This document shows positions 9,191 to 20,114 of a DNA stretch of 64,000 nt, one piece after another (the first letter of the stretch is position 1; the number at the start of each line of letters is the position of its first letter). The notes under the pieces are model-generated. The model did not search any database. It was not told the DNA's origin and worked only from the letters and a program-made list of their open reading frames with translations. Both the position numbers and the translations under genes were made by a program. This DNA is from Thalassia testudinum (taxonomy: Eukaryota > Streptophyta > Magnoliopsida > Alismatales > Hydrocharitaceae): NCBI GenBank assembly GCA_037157565.1, contig JAZHRO010000055.1:37727001-37791000 (forward strand), in the 5' to 3' direction.

Positions 9191-12100
9191 TTGGCGAGCC
9201 ACACAACAAGAGAGGGAGGCCGTTTGCAGGAAGAATGCGATCAGTTGAGGAGGGATCTAGACGCCGTTAGACCACTGGGTGGATTTGATAAATATATCTG
9301 GAGTCATGGGCCATTCTCACCTACAAATGCATATAAATGGTTGATCGGTGGAGGTAGTAATAACCCAACGCAAGTGGACAAGGACTGTGTTGGTATCTGG
9401 CATTTAAAAATACCCTTAAAAATAGAGATATTTCTTTGGTTGAGTGATGGGAACACCATTATGAGCCCTAACTAGCTCATTTTGACCCAATTGAGAGAAT
9501 AAATGCTCCTACATAACCAACTGAAGGTCCTAATTCACTGCATAACCTTTCTGAGAGAAAAAAAAGAAACTAGAGGTAAAACTGCAATTTTACCAATGCA
9601 GTGCAACAACGGGTTTTCCTAAGGACTAAACAAAGGTCAAATAGTCTTAACAAGATAATAAGTGGGGTGGTCAGACAGAAAAGGGTTTGTGTGAGTTCTG
9701 TGAGTTAAATGACTTCATGAAACCTTAAAATAGATCCACTTAATTAACCAAGGTTCTGGTCAGGATAAAATTTACTTAAACCCTCTAAAAATCATAGAAA
9801 AATATTCTCTAGGGTTTAGAACCTTCAATTTGGCCATTGGAACCCATCTTGACCTAGAATAGGGTCTTAAACAGATATTTGCCCTAAATTGGGTTTTTGC
9901 ATTAATTACCAGTCAAACGTGATCAAACCCAAAATCCAACTTTACCATTGGATTCCTTAGGTCCAAATTAGATTTTTACCAAAATTTGGACCTAAGGGAA
10001 ACTCATCTTGACCTAATTTGCAAAAAGGTCCTGTCTAATTACATTTCTACCCCTATCTTTTAAAAATCCTTGCATTTAGCCCCTACCTTCTTCATTGTCT
10101 TTGCAAATAGGTCCCTCCACCATTATAGCAGAGGAATTCTACTCCGACGAGCTTTGAAAGGAGGTTTCTCCCTGATTGCTCAGAGAATCCCCTCTAAAAT
10201 TGGAAGTGAGATTCTTTGAGGAAATCCCTCTAATATGAACCCAGTTTGATGCCCTAATTATTTCCTAATCTCTCATGCGAATGCATGAGAGATTTGGGGT
10301 CTCTTAAAGCTTCCAACTCTGGTGACCCTGCCTTGCTTGGAAGCTTGGCTTCCAAGCATAAATCCCTCTCCAGAGATCTATTTAAGATTCCCCAGATCCA
10401 ACCGATGATCGGCAGGTTGAGTTTGGGTCGGTTCCCCCTCAATTCCTCTCTCCCTCGTTGGCCATAATCTCCGCAAGCTCCGGCAGCTTATCCCTCACTC
10501 TCTCGTCTCGCAACCACAATACCAGTGGTCGGGTTGTCTTCCTCTCAGGCCTCCGCGTCGCGCAACATCGGCCGACGTCACCTCTGCCCCATCTTCGCCG
10601 CCACCTCATCTATGGAGCTTCATCTTCCCCACGGCCGACAACCATACTGGCTTGGGTCTCCTATCTCTTTCGTCCCTTAAAAGTAGGTTTTTCGACTCTC
10701 TCTCTCTCTCACTTTCTTTCCTTCTCTGTATTTCCCTAAATGACCCACCAACGCCACTGGCCACTGTTACCTTCACCTCTGGCAATACCTCTGGCGAGGT
10801 GCTCCCATTACTCCGCACCTCCATCCACCTCGCCGACCACCCTACGACCTCCACCTCAAGTCCCTGATCACATCCCCTCACTCCAACCTCTCCATCGACC
10901 ACCCAAACATTCCATCAAACACACCCACACATTTGCACACAGTGTACCCTAGGCACGAATGAATATGCACCCCTGAGCCACGCTGACATCCCCATCATAT
11001 TCGCTATGCTCTAGCGATGCTCCCTGAGTAATTTAATGTTGCCACAAGGCTATGCTGTTGATTTCAGGTTCAGGACGACTGCCGCCATTGTTGTGGAGCT
11101 TGAAGCTTGATGTTGTGGTCCTAGGTCTCACTCTGTTCCAGATTGCTACCCCCAGGTGTGTGGAATCAAGGTGCGCATGCATCCAAGCTATCAAGCAAAG
11201 GCTTCAGCCTCCGCAGCCTCGCCAATTGAGGAAGTCATCTGCTACTACGGCGTGCAAAGGAAGGTGGGACATTTAGTCCCACCTCGGAAGTGGAAGGGCG
11301 CCCTTGTGCGCATAAAAGGAAAAAGTGTTCGAGGCTTATCGCCTCCAACACTGAGGGTGAGGTCCTCCTCCCCCCTCTCACGGACTCGTCCGCGACATAC
11401 CCTACAGACCTGGTCACGACCCGATTACTCAACCTGTTCACTCCTCGCTCACCACACATGCCGATGAGCCTGAACCCAGGTATCTGTTAGGTCCGATTAC
11501 CTGACCGGTTAAAGACTATGGGAGAGCAGCTCTGAAATAGAAGAGAGAGAAAGAGAGAGGAGAGCTATGCAGAGGAAGGGGGGTTTTGCTATGATGAGTT
11601 TGCTCTGACACTTAGCCAAATCAGAGAGGAAGAAGAGGAGGTCAGGCAGAAAAGGAAGAAGGAGAGGAGCACCGTAGGGCTTAAGGCAAAGCAGTGAAAA
11701 AGGAAGAAGCTGAAGAAGAAGAAAGCTAAAGGCAGAAGGAAGAAGAGAAGGTAGAAGTCAGAGAAAGAGAAGCAAAGGCAAAAGAAGAAGAAGAAGAAAA
11801 GAGAAATAAGAGAAAGAGATCAGAAGAAGAAAAGAAGAAAAAGCACTGTAGCCAGAGTCATTTAAGACGTTTGATTTTGCAATCAGACGTCTGAATTTAT
11901 ATTTTCTTCTTTAATTAATTTGAGTAACTATTATCTAATCTACCATTCTTTTTACTCTTGACATACACATATGCACTACATTCATGATTAGTTTTTGAGT
12001 AAAGATTTGTGTTCAAATTGCATTAATTGCCAAGTTTAGTGTGTGAATTCCATTTGCTCCCTGTGTTCGACCTCGGAATATATTCGAGTAATAAAATTGT

Positions 12101-12525
12101 ATTTGTTTTGAATGCTATTTCGGTTGTACTACAATGCAACACTCTTAAATACCGATTCAGTGCTCTCAACATTGAGTAGAAGAGATGGTCTCATTACGGG
12201 TGATATAAGGCACACAAGACTGGGTGCCCCAACTCAGAATTGCCCTCTTTGCGACTTCCCCACAGATAGTAGCATGCACAGTTTCTGCACATGCCTAGTA
12301 ACGGACCAAATCTGGAGAAATGTATTTGGAGAAGCCTTGCCCACATGGGATGAATTATGGACATACTTCAGAACATCAACCAAACCGTGTCCAATGTTGG
12401 CTGGAGTTTTGTGGTGTGTTTAGTGTGCTCGTAACAAAAAATTATTTAGAGGGGTGCCAATAAGTGTGGGGAATATTGTTAGAGAGTGTTGGGAGTTAGT
12501 GGGAGCGTGGAGGGACTCTTTGTAA
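9191..12525 (+). pseudogene. LINE reverse transcriptase C-terminus (zf-RVT type), interrupted
   Basis: The first block (9191-9444) contains GPFSPTNAYKWL and WHLKIPLKIEIFLWL, the start of the plant LINE zinc-binding RVT domain. The second (from 12177) continues with CPLCDFPTDSSMHSF, the Cys/Cys/His cluster expected there, then LWCV, a TAG at 12421-12423 where a Trp is usual, and a readable tail to a TAA at 12523-12525. The two blocks are in one frame once the LTR-A and one copy of its TTGAG duplication are set aside. The endonuclease and RT core are missing by 5' truncation. Confidence 0.85.
9445..12171 (+). mobile_element. Solo LTR-A, copy 2
   Basis: Starts TGATGGGAACACCATTAT and ends CTCTCAACA. 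It is flanked on both sides by TTGAG (9440-9444 and 12172-12176), a perfect 5-base duplication. At 2727 bases it is the best full-length reference for family A. A TATTTAAGA box near 10378 may be the TATA element, and a GCTCCCTGTGTTCGACCTC block lies near 12056. Short ORFs inside (for example 10254-11490) overlap on both strands, show no known domain, and are not called as genes. Confidence 0.95.
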
Positions 12526-12899
12526 ACATTATTCTTTGATTTGTTTTTTGAATAAAATGCTCCCGGTCTGCTAGCGTTAACGATAGCTCTCCTTGCCTTT
12601 TCAAAAAAAAAAATGCAAGTAGAAAAGCTTTTCCTACTTCCTATAATAGTGTAGTCTAAATATCACTCTTGCTTTCCCTCTCGCTATCACAAAATACAAA
12701 CAAAAGCAAATAAAAAATTCCAAAAAGAAGCAAAGAGAAATGCAGATTTCAAAGAATCAAACACCACCTCCCTGTGTTCGACTCGGGGCTCACCTTGAGC
12801 TTCAGTAGATTTATTTGGTAGCAAACTTTTGCAACTACGATGTCGAATTTTCTGTAACTCCAATTTTTCTCGCAAACATTACGCACACCAAAACCTACA

Positions 12900-13330
12900 A
12901 GAAACATAACTTACAACATCCCACACAAGTCTAAACATCAATCCAAGTAAAAGACTTAATTTTTGACCTAGATCAAGATTGAAATCACAAGAGATTGAGA
13001 GAAGGGGAGTATACCTCAAGTGCTCTCCTTGGAAGATCTAGATCTAATGTTAGATCTTTCCAAAAGCAAGGTTAACTCCTTCAAAGATGGAGAGGAGAGG
13101 GTGGATGTGGAGGAGCTCTTGGGTCACTCTTTGGGTTGTCTCTTAGTGGAAGGTGAAGATGAAATGAGGTGAAGTTGATGAAATGAGATGGGTTGCAAAG
13201 GTTAAGAGTGAATAAAAAATAATATACTGAAATAATTGCAACCACATACTCAAGGAATCTCAAAATCAAATGTAACAAGACCAAGGTGCCATATCTCCAA
13301 CTTATGCATAATGGTCCTATTTGAAGTATA
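12900..13330 (-). other. Post-pol noncoding region of copia-3
   Basis: No gene seen. On the element strand this follows the RNase H tail and is C/T-rich, then AT-rich. A short minus-strand ORF (13284-13081) is Leu/Phe-rich and unrecognised. The 3' LTR of copia-3 is not visible; the region stops at the copia-2 LTR end at 12899. Confidence 0.5.
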
Positions 13331-13495
13331 TTTCTAAGTTGAATGCAATCCTATTAGGTCTTGATGTCACTAATCTTACATAGACCCAATTTTCTCCTAA
13401 TTTCACCAAATCTCTCATAATTGAGTGGTTTAGTGAATATATCCAGTATTTGATATTCCATAGAGATAAATTCTAATTTAATTTCATTTTTAAGC
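13331..13495 (-). pseudogene. Copia-3 RNase H C-terminal fragment
   Basis: On the minus strand the frame gives an EIKLEFI block, then a DIFTKPL motif and an RRKLG end. This is the standard C-terminus of Copia RNase H (LADIFTKPL). It adjoins the pre-integrase region directly, so integrase core, RT and most of RNase H have been lost. Confidence 0.8.
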
Positions 13496-13499
13496 ACAT

Positions 13500-14230
13500 T
13501 ATTCTAAGGAAATGGTGCCTAACAATTTTATCAATGAGTCTTAAATTGACATGCCCTAATCTTATATGTCATAAGTTGTTTTCATCATTAGGCGCAAGAA
13601 ACAATTAACCATTTCTTCTTTATCAAATTTAAGAACATAAATATCCTTTCCTCTTCTTCCTATCAAAAGAACTTCTAAAGTTTCTTTATCAAAAATTTTT
13701 AAACCATCTTTATCAAATACAACCTTACATCCTCTATCACAAATTTGGTTAATACTAAAAAGATTGTGTTTTAAGCCATCAACTAAAGCAACATTTCTAA
13801 CTTACATAAATGAATTACCTACTGTACCCTTACCAATAATATAACATTTTTGGTTGTTTCCCATAGCCACACGTCCTTCATCGGCTTTCTTGAGCTTTAT
13901 AAATTGCATGGACTCTCCTATTATATGTTTTGAACAACAACCGTCCATAATCCACTTGTTTATCTTCTTTGAGGCCCGTAAAATAAGAGTTGACAACACT
14001 TTTTGGTACCCATGCCTTCTTGGGTCCTTGATTGTTAGAATACCTTTTTGAAAAATAGTTTCTTTTAGGAATCCATTTGTTCTTGGCCTTTTGGCTAAAA
14101 GCATGTACATGGTGAGGTTGTTTTTTAGCCTCATGGCTGAAGACATATGCATTTTGATGTTGTTTTTGAGCCTTATGGCTATACAAGTATGCATGATAGG
14201 TTGGTTTTTGAGCCTTGGGTGACACAAAGG
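13500..14230 (-). pseudogene. Copia-3 protease and pre-integrase region
   Basis: The minus-strand ORF 14227-13802 ends in KWIMDGCCSKHIIGES and VAMGNNQKCYIIGKGTVG, the Copia aspartic protease core. The catalytic D-S/T-G appears as DGC, so the active site is probably dead. Past a stop near 13800 the frame continues with ALVDGLKHNLFSINQICD and CKVVFDK, then a damaged GHVN-like block, which is the GAG-pre-integrase domain. It is cut off near 13500 and joined to RNase H. Confidence 0.8.
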
Positions 14231-15890
14231 TGATTTTACCTTTGGGCTTCATAAAGTTCGTTGGTTTCTTGGTTGTAGAGGAAGATTCAATATAACTAAG
14301 ACCATGCCTAGACGTAGATGGCAATTGACCTGCAAGAATCTTTTGTAAGTTCTTGATACCATTAGTAAACTTAGCTAAGTCATTAATCAACCTATTTGTA
14401 TTTATCCTAAGCTCATCCATATCTTTCTCTAAGCAAGACATTTTGTTTCTCAATTCAATAATCTCTTCCATCAAAATGTCTTTTTCAATAAGCAAGCTAG
14501 TGTTGTAAGCAACAAGATTTTCATTTAATCTAGCTAAGTTCAGACATTTAGTTTTCATATTTGCATTTTCCTTTTCTAGATCCAATTTCTCATTAACAAG
14601 AAGCTCATAATTGTTTAGCAAGTCATTCTCTTCTACTCTAAGCTTTCTCAAGGCTTTACTTTCAGGCTTAATTTTCTTGCATTCATGAAAAAGCTCATCA
14701 TAGGCATCAATTAGCTCATCAAGAGAAGTAGAGTCTTGTACCTCGATCTCATTTTCCATGAGACACATGTGTGCAACTTCCTCCTTGCTTGAGTCGGTGT
14801 CGGAGTCAGTGTTATCGCTTGCACTTTGATCCGAGTCATCCCAAGTTGCTGCAAATGCCTTCATCTTCTCCTTGAAAAGCTTCCTTCTTGATTTGTCATC
14901 TGTCCTTCTCTCATTCTTTTCTTTCCTTTCCTTTCTTTCCTTCCTATCTTTCTTATCCTCATTGAATAGAGGGCAATCCTTCCTTATGTGGCCTTTCTTC
15001 TTACATTCATAGCAAGTGGGGGTCTCATCATCTCTCCTCTTTTTTAATTGCTTCCTCATTCTCACATACTTCTCGAATCTTCTAGAGAACATAGGCATCT
15101 CTTTATCATTTTCATTTTTATCCTTATCGTCGAGATCGAAATCACTCTCAATTTTGGCTTTGAATGCCAACCTCTTCTTCTTGGAGCAAGAACCTTCATT
15201 TTCCTCCTTCTTGGATAGCTAAAGCTTCACTTCATGAGCCATTAGACTTTCCAGTATTTCATCCATGCTATGTTTTCAAGTCCTTTGCTTCTTCAATTGT
15301 GGTGACCTTTGGCTCCATTCCTTGGTTAACGCCCTCAAGAATTTGGACACCATCTCATTTGAGGGATAACTCTTCCCAAACCCCTTAATAGGGTTGATGA
15401 TGTTGGTGAACCTTGTGCTCAATTCCTTTATCCTTTCACTTGGCTTTATCTTGAACATCTCATAGTACTCTTGGGTTAGGAGACCAATTTTTGTCTCCTT
15501 TACACTTGAGGTTCCTTCATGTGTCATTTCAAGGCATTTCCAAATCTCATGTGCCATCTGAAGCTGTGAAATTCTATTAAACTCATTATTGGAGAGGGCA
15601 CATTATAGTATGCTTATAGCCTTACAATTGATTGATATCTTCTTCTTGTCTTCTGGCTTGTAGTCTCCGGTGGCGATGTCTACTTCTGGCATCTTGAATT
15701 CCTTCTCAACCATCTTCCATAGCAAGAGGTCTCTAGTGGTTGATTTAAGGTAAATCACCATCTTCCTCTTCCAATGCGTGTAACCATTCCTATCAAAATA
15801 CGGAGGTGGTTGGTTGACAATCTTGCAGTCCTCGAGTTGCTCAATTTCACCATTGTCGTCAGTGCGTGGATTTTACTTCAAAATTCACCA
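13878..15890 (-). pseudogene. Copia-3 gag (Sirevirus-like), with zinc knuckle
   Basis: The segment starts beyond the primer site with QPPPYFDRNGYTHWK and WKRKM (UBN2 N-terminus). ORF 15557-15276 has MAHEIWKCLEMTHEGT, ETKIGLL and the helical capsid core. After a frameshift the long ORF 15170-13878 (430 residues) has one CCHC knuckle CYECKKKGHIRKDC about 54 residues in, a Lys/Arg/Glu-rich stretch, an acidic stretch, a coiled-coil-like region of about 120 residues and basic repeats with HAYLYSHKAQK-like units. Gag packages element RNA. The long coiled-coil and basic tail after the knuckle fit Sirevirus gag. It is the longest open frame of the window, but frameshifts and stops upstream break it. 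Confidence 0.85.
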
Positions 15891-15897
15891 ACCTAAA

Positions 15898-15908
15898 CTC
15901 TGATACCA
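15898..15908 (-). other. Copia-3 primer-binding site
   Basis: CTCTGATACCA on the plus strand is TGGTATCAGAG on the element strand, a perfect match to the tRNA-Met type site of plant Copia elements. It lies two bases from the LTR end at 15911. Confidence 0.95.
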
Positions 15909-15910
15909 AA

Positions 15911-17299
15911 TGAAAGCACTAGAGGGGGTTGATTAGTGCTAAAGGTGAAAAAGATAATGCTAATTGAAATTAATGTAGATATAAAAGATAATCAAGCATT
16001 CTATAAATATATCATCAATCAAAACACACGCATGTATGTATAGTGGAAACCCAAAATCAGGTAAAAACCACAAATTAGATCTCCTAATCTACGATTTTAC
16101 CTCGAGTCAAACTCGAAATACTAACCGATACTTATGGGGTACCAAACTCTTTTACAAATCCTCTTGATATTCCAATCAAGAGCAAACCTCTCTTGCTCAA
16201 GAGGAAAGGAACCCACAACTCGGGTCCTTAGATTACAAATAGATGAAGAAATAAAATAGAATTTAGCTCTAATGGATTCCCCTAAAAAGATATGCAATCA
16301 ATTATATGAAATAGCTATCTAGGAGACTAAAAAGAACTCCCTTAGTGATTATGAGAAGATGATGCTGTTGGGAGTTGAAGTGATTAAGCTTCAAACAAGT
16401 GGGAGTTAGAGAATCAAAGTTTCAATCACTTTTAAGAACACCAAAAGTATGCTTTAGCTGAATGTGACCTTGAATGTACTTCAAAGTGAGTTATAAGGTG
16501 TTCTTTAACCACTAAAGAGTGGGAAATGCTCTCATATATATAGAGGGGTCTTTGAACTACTTTGGGTGTGCTTAAGGCCCCTATTCAACGGCTAAATTAT
16601 TTCCCAATTTGATTTGCCAATTGCTAATAAGTTTGGTCAAAAAGTGCTTTAACTAACCTTAAGTAAAAGTCATCTAATGTTAGGTTAACTATCTAACTTT
16701 AGGTACTCAGTTAGGTGCAAAGTTCGCTATCTCCTGGAGTTGCTCAATTTAGCCCAAAATGGGCTACTTAACATTAGATTCTCAGTTCAATGCAAAGTTT
16801 GCTATCTCCTGGATCTTCCAAATCGACCTTAGACCAACTACCTAACATTAGGTAATTTCTACCTAAGGTTAAATGGACTATGAAAAGTCCTCTAACTGTC
16901 CAAATCAGTTTTGTTAAATTATGGGGCTCTAGGATGATCCACTAACATCTAAGAATAAGTTTTAACATATTTTTGACTTAATTAGCTATAGTGTTGTGAA
17001 TTTTAATGACTTATGCAAGTGGTGCCCTAGTAATATAATTTGATGTTAATCTAATTGGGGCTTTCCTTATATTCTAAAGAATATAAAATTACAACTCAAT
17101 TCCTAAATATGAAGAGACCTAAACTTGATCTCCTCCTTCATCTTGGCTTCGTGTTTTGTCAAGAGAGCTTCAACTTGAAAATCAATCTTGCAATATCTAT
17201 GCATAAGATTTAATTTTAATCTCAATTACTTGATATGCTTGTTATCATCAAAACCATCATTAAAGGCTAATGTGGTGCCTAATTGCTTATGCACCTACA
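15911..17299 (-). repeat. 5' LTR of copia-3
   Basis: On the element strand it starts TGTAGGTGCATAAGC at 17299 and ends at 15911 just before the primer site. The inverted end block (CACTAGAGGGGGTTGATTAG) at 15917 is the Copia LTR signature. It is 1389 bases long. At 17299 it abuts copia-4 gag only a few codons into that gene, so copia-3 inserted into copia-4. One duplication copy should be CTATG (17300-17304). The partner is not found because the 3' side of copia-3 is lost. Confidence 0.85.
16660..16880. repeat. ACCTAACATTAGGT-type palindromes and a direct repeat in copia-3 LTR
   Basis: Forms of CTAATGTTAG, TCTAACTTTAGGT, TTAACATTAGAT and ACCTAACATTAGGT recur about every 60-80 bases. A direct repeat with the core TGCAAAGTT(C/T)GCTATCTCC is present at about 16716 and about 16791. 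The units are inverted repeats like those in the other Copia LTRs, but of a third sequence. Confidence 0.8.
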
Positions 17300-18900
17300 C
17301 TATGCTGAGGGTCAATCAGCAATAAGACCACCTTAATTTGATGGCACCAACTATTGCTATTAGAAAACTCAAATGCAAATATTCTTGGAATCTATGGATT
17401 ACAAGGTATGAGATGTTATTGCACCCAAATACACTCATCCTGAGAGAATGGAGGGGTTGTTACTTCTGATGAAAAGAAAAGGGTTACTTAAACTAAAGCC
17501 ATGAACACTATCTTTTGTGGCCTATCTAAAGAAGAATTTAGTAGTCTCAGCATGCAAGACTACACATGAAATCTGGAGTACGTTAGAAGTCATGCATGAA
17601 AGGACATCGAAGGCTAAGGAAACTCGGATCAATCTCCTCACTCAAAACTATGACCTTTTCAAGGTGAAGAAAAGAGAAACCATCAAGGAGATGTATATTA
17701 GATTTATAGTCATTGTAAACTCCTTGAGAAATCTGGATCAGGAGATGAAGAATGAAGCCTTGGCAAAAAAGATTCTCCAATCACTTACAAGTGATTAGGA
17801 AACAAAAGCAATGGCTATCCAAGAATCAAAGGATCTCTCTCAACTTTAGTTGGATGATCTTATTGGTAGTTTGATGGCATATGAAGTTTAACTAGAACAC
17901 ATGAAGGAACATGAAGGCAAAGGAAAGAAGAAGGATATTGCACTCAATGCCCATATGGATACAAAAGAATTAGAGGAAGAAAAAGAAGATGAAGATGACA
18001 TTGCTCTACACTCAAGAAAGTTTAGAAAATTCCTAAAGAACAAGAAGAATTGGAAGATGAAGAGAGAAGAATAAAAGAAAGATCAAGTCATTTGCTACAA
18101 CTGCAAAAAGAAGGATCATATGAGAAAGGACTGTCCCTTGCTAAGAAAGGACTCAGACAAAAAGAAAACAAAAAGGCAAACTAGAAGAGAAGGAAAGAAG
18201 AAGGCTTTGCAAGTAACATGGGATGACTTTGAGTCGAGCTCCTTAGATGAAGAAGAAGAGACATCAAGTGAGGAAGCTTTCTGTGGGCTCATGGCACTCG
18301 AAGATGAGGTATCCCCATTTATGATTGATGAACTTTTAGAAGTTTTTTATGAGTTGCAAAATTTAGCTAAAGCATTAAAAAGTGAGAAAAAAAAATTATC
18401 AAAAGACCCAGATGTAGAAACTGAACTTAAATATAGATTCGCTTCTCAGAATCTTTAGCTTTCACAAGAAATCACCTCCCTGAAAAAGCATATAGATTCT
18501 CTTCAAGTAGAAATGCAGAAGCTTAAACAAAAGTCCATTACTCTTGCAAATGATATATCTTTTAGGAATACACACCCAAATCACAACCAAATTTAGGCTA
18601 GGCTATATTCCTAAAAATGATCATGAAGCCTCTACCTCACAAACCAACACACGTAAGATTTCTAGTCAAAAGGGAAAGAAAAGATACACTCCAAAATAGA
18701 CACCTACTAACGAGTAGATCCAAAAAGAAAAGATGAATGCCAAAGAAAACTCTGCAATCTTATTTTGTAAGTCACTTTAACGAAGGACACATAGCATATA
18801 AAGAGTGGTTATAAGAAGAAAGATAGAAATCTTCAGGCCATTAAAAGGATATTTGGACCTCACAAGACTAAACTGATGACAATTCCAACACAAAAGAAAA
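17300..18900 (+). pseudogene. Copia-4 gag
   Basis: Starts in the gag N-terminus (EGQSAIRPP, FDGTNYCY) directly after the copia-3 LTR. TAA, TAG and TGA stops follow, the TGA falling on the same Trp codon as in copia-2. 17517-17798 gives the UBN2 core with THEIWSTLEVMHERT, ETRINLL and YIRFIVIVNSL. Near 18090-18140 is the CCHC knuckle (CYNCKKKDHMRKDC), then an acidic stretch (18236-18330) and a helical region to about 18560. The rest is frameshifted and Lys-rich. It is the same subfamily as copia-2 by its N-terminus. Confidence 0.85.
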
Positions 18901-19310
18901 TGGGTTATGAATAGCAGCTGATCCAAACACACGGCTGGAGAAGAGGAACTATTTCTCTAGTTCAACCACGAGGAAGGTGGCACAGTCACCTTTGGCAACA
19001 ACCACAAGGGTCATATTATTAGTACTGTCCAAATTGACAAAGTACACAAAGGAGATACTAAAGAAGTTCAGCATGGAAAACACAAAAGGAAAGAAAACAC
19101 TGATGGCGACAACAACTCAATTGAAAGAAGAGAAAATAGGTAAGTGTAATGATCAACAGCTGTATAGAAGTATGATAGGATCCTTGCTATACTTAATAGT
19201 TAGTAGATTGGACATTTTGTTTAGTACTTGTTTGTGTGCTAGGTTTCAAGTGAATCCTAAGGAATCACATCTAAATGCTATAAAAAGAATACTTAAGTAA
19301 TCACAAAACA
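18901..19310 (+). pseudogene. Copia-4 protease remnant joined to RT C-terminus
   Basis: About 18900-19020 reads, with a frame change, as the protease end (EEGGTVTFGNNHKGHII). Within a few codons it passes into the late RT region. The ORF 18977-19300 holds a KKFSMENTKGKK block, then LYRSMIGSLLYL and the CARFQ/PKESH motifs that end Copia RT. Integrase and the catalytic part of RT are missing, so an internal deletion lies near 19025. Confidence 0.85.
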
Positions 19311-19841
19311 CTGTAAATCTTGGTTTGTTCTATCCCAACTTAGCCACCTTTGACTTATTTTTCTACTATGATGCTGACTATGTAGGAAGTTAGACAGATT
19401 GCAAGAGTACTAGTGGTACATGTAAATTTCTTAGAAACTCACTAGTCTCTTAGGTTAGTAACAAACAGAACTATGTGTCTTTATCCATAATTGAAGCACA
19501 ATACGTTGCTGCATCATTAGTGTGTTCGCAGATCATGTGGATGAAGTAAACCCTTGCAAACTTCAAACTTGCTTTTCAAAAACACTAGGATTCTATGTGA
19601 CAATATTAATGCAATTAACCTATCTAAGAATCTTATACAACATTCTAGGACTAAACACATAGATATCAGACATCATTTCCAAAGAGACTATGTCCTTAAA
19701 AAGGAAATCTCATTAGAATTTGTTGAAACAATTAGACAATTAGCTGATAGCTTTACAAAACACCTAACAAAAGAAATGTTTATTACAATTAGAAGGGAGT
19801 TAGGTCTCACAAGACTAAAAGATCTTTACAACTTGTCTTAA
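19311..19841 (+). pseudogene. Copia-4 RNase H
   Basis: After a stop at about 19300 the frame continues with a YYDADY-like block, DCKSTSGTC and a SLVS block. The ORF 19554-19841 then has CDNINAINLSKN, HSRTKHIDIRHHF and ADSFTKHL, the conserved RNase H C-terminal half, ending in a TAA at 19839-19841. In-frame stops replace Trp and Gln codons. The palindrome cluster begins 20 bases after the end. Confidence 0.85.
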
Positions 19842-19860
19842 TCTTAAGTCTTGACTACTA

Positions 19861-20114
19861 TTGATCGATCAAAAAGATCATCTTGATCGATCAAACCTTT
19901 TTGATCGATCAAAGTTGGACTTTTGATTGATCAAAATTGGAGCAGGAAAACTCCCTCCAAAATTTTCAATGATTAATTGACCAACCCTCTATTTTGATCA
20001 ATCAATTCTTGGGTGGGAAATTTTCCTCCAAAGAAATTTCAAATTTATCAATCTCATTAAATTGATCGATCAAATTCTATTTTGGTCGACCAATAACTAA
20101 CTTTGATCAACCAA
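19861..20114. repeat. TTGATCGATCAA palindrome array after copia-4 pol
   Basis: Perfect units lie at 19861-19872, 19883-19894, 19901-19912 and 20062-20073. One-base variants lie at 19923-19934 (TTGATTGATCAA), 19994-20005 (TTGATCAATCAA), 20082-20093 (TTGGTCGACCAA) and 20103-20114 (TTGATCAACCAA). The 12-mer is its own reverse complement. LTR-A copy 3 inserted exactly at the end of the last unit. Confidence 0.95.

Larger units (their letters stand above)
9162..12613 (+). mobile_element. 5'-truncated L1-type LINE, split by a solo LTR-A
   Basis: Only the last about 720 bases of a LINE are present: the C-terminal RT zinc-binding region, a 3' UTR with an AATAAAA signal (about 12551), and an 11-base A tail (12603-12613). 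The 10-base duplication TGCAAGTAGA occurs just before it (9152-9161) and just after the tail (12614-12623). Truncation at the 5' end, a tail and a longer target duplication are the marks of target-primed reverse transcription. The LTR-A at 9445-12171 interrupts it. Confidence 0.9.
8428..12878 (+). mobile_element. Solo LTR (family D') holding a LINE
   Basis: Starts TGGAACGACG and ends CTCGCAAACA. It is flanked by CTACG (8423-8427) and TTACG (12879-12883), a 5-base duplication with one change. Without the LINE it is about 990 bases. A TATA-like AATATAAAA lies near 8714, and a CCTCCCTGTGTTCGAC block near 12767 marks the LTR 3' part. No internal region or second LTR is seen, so it is a solo LTR left by recombination. 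It sits 16 bases from the edge of the copia-2 LTR. Confidence 0.7.

Noticed and set aside
10254..11490. Ser/Pro-rich ORFs on both strands
   Set aside because: Inside the solo LTR-A (9445-12171); GC-rich U3/U5 sequence with overlapping frames and no recognised domain.
19861..20114. Regular short repeats as a CRISPR array
   Set aside because: 12-base palindromes at irregular spacing without unique spacers of equal length, in a plant retroelement.
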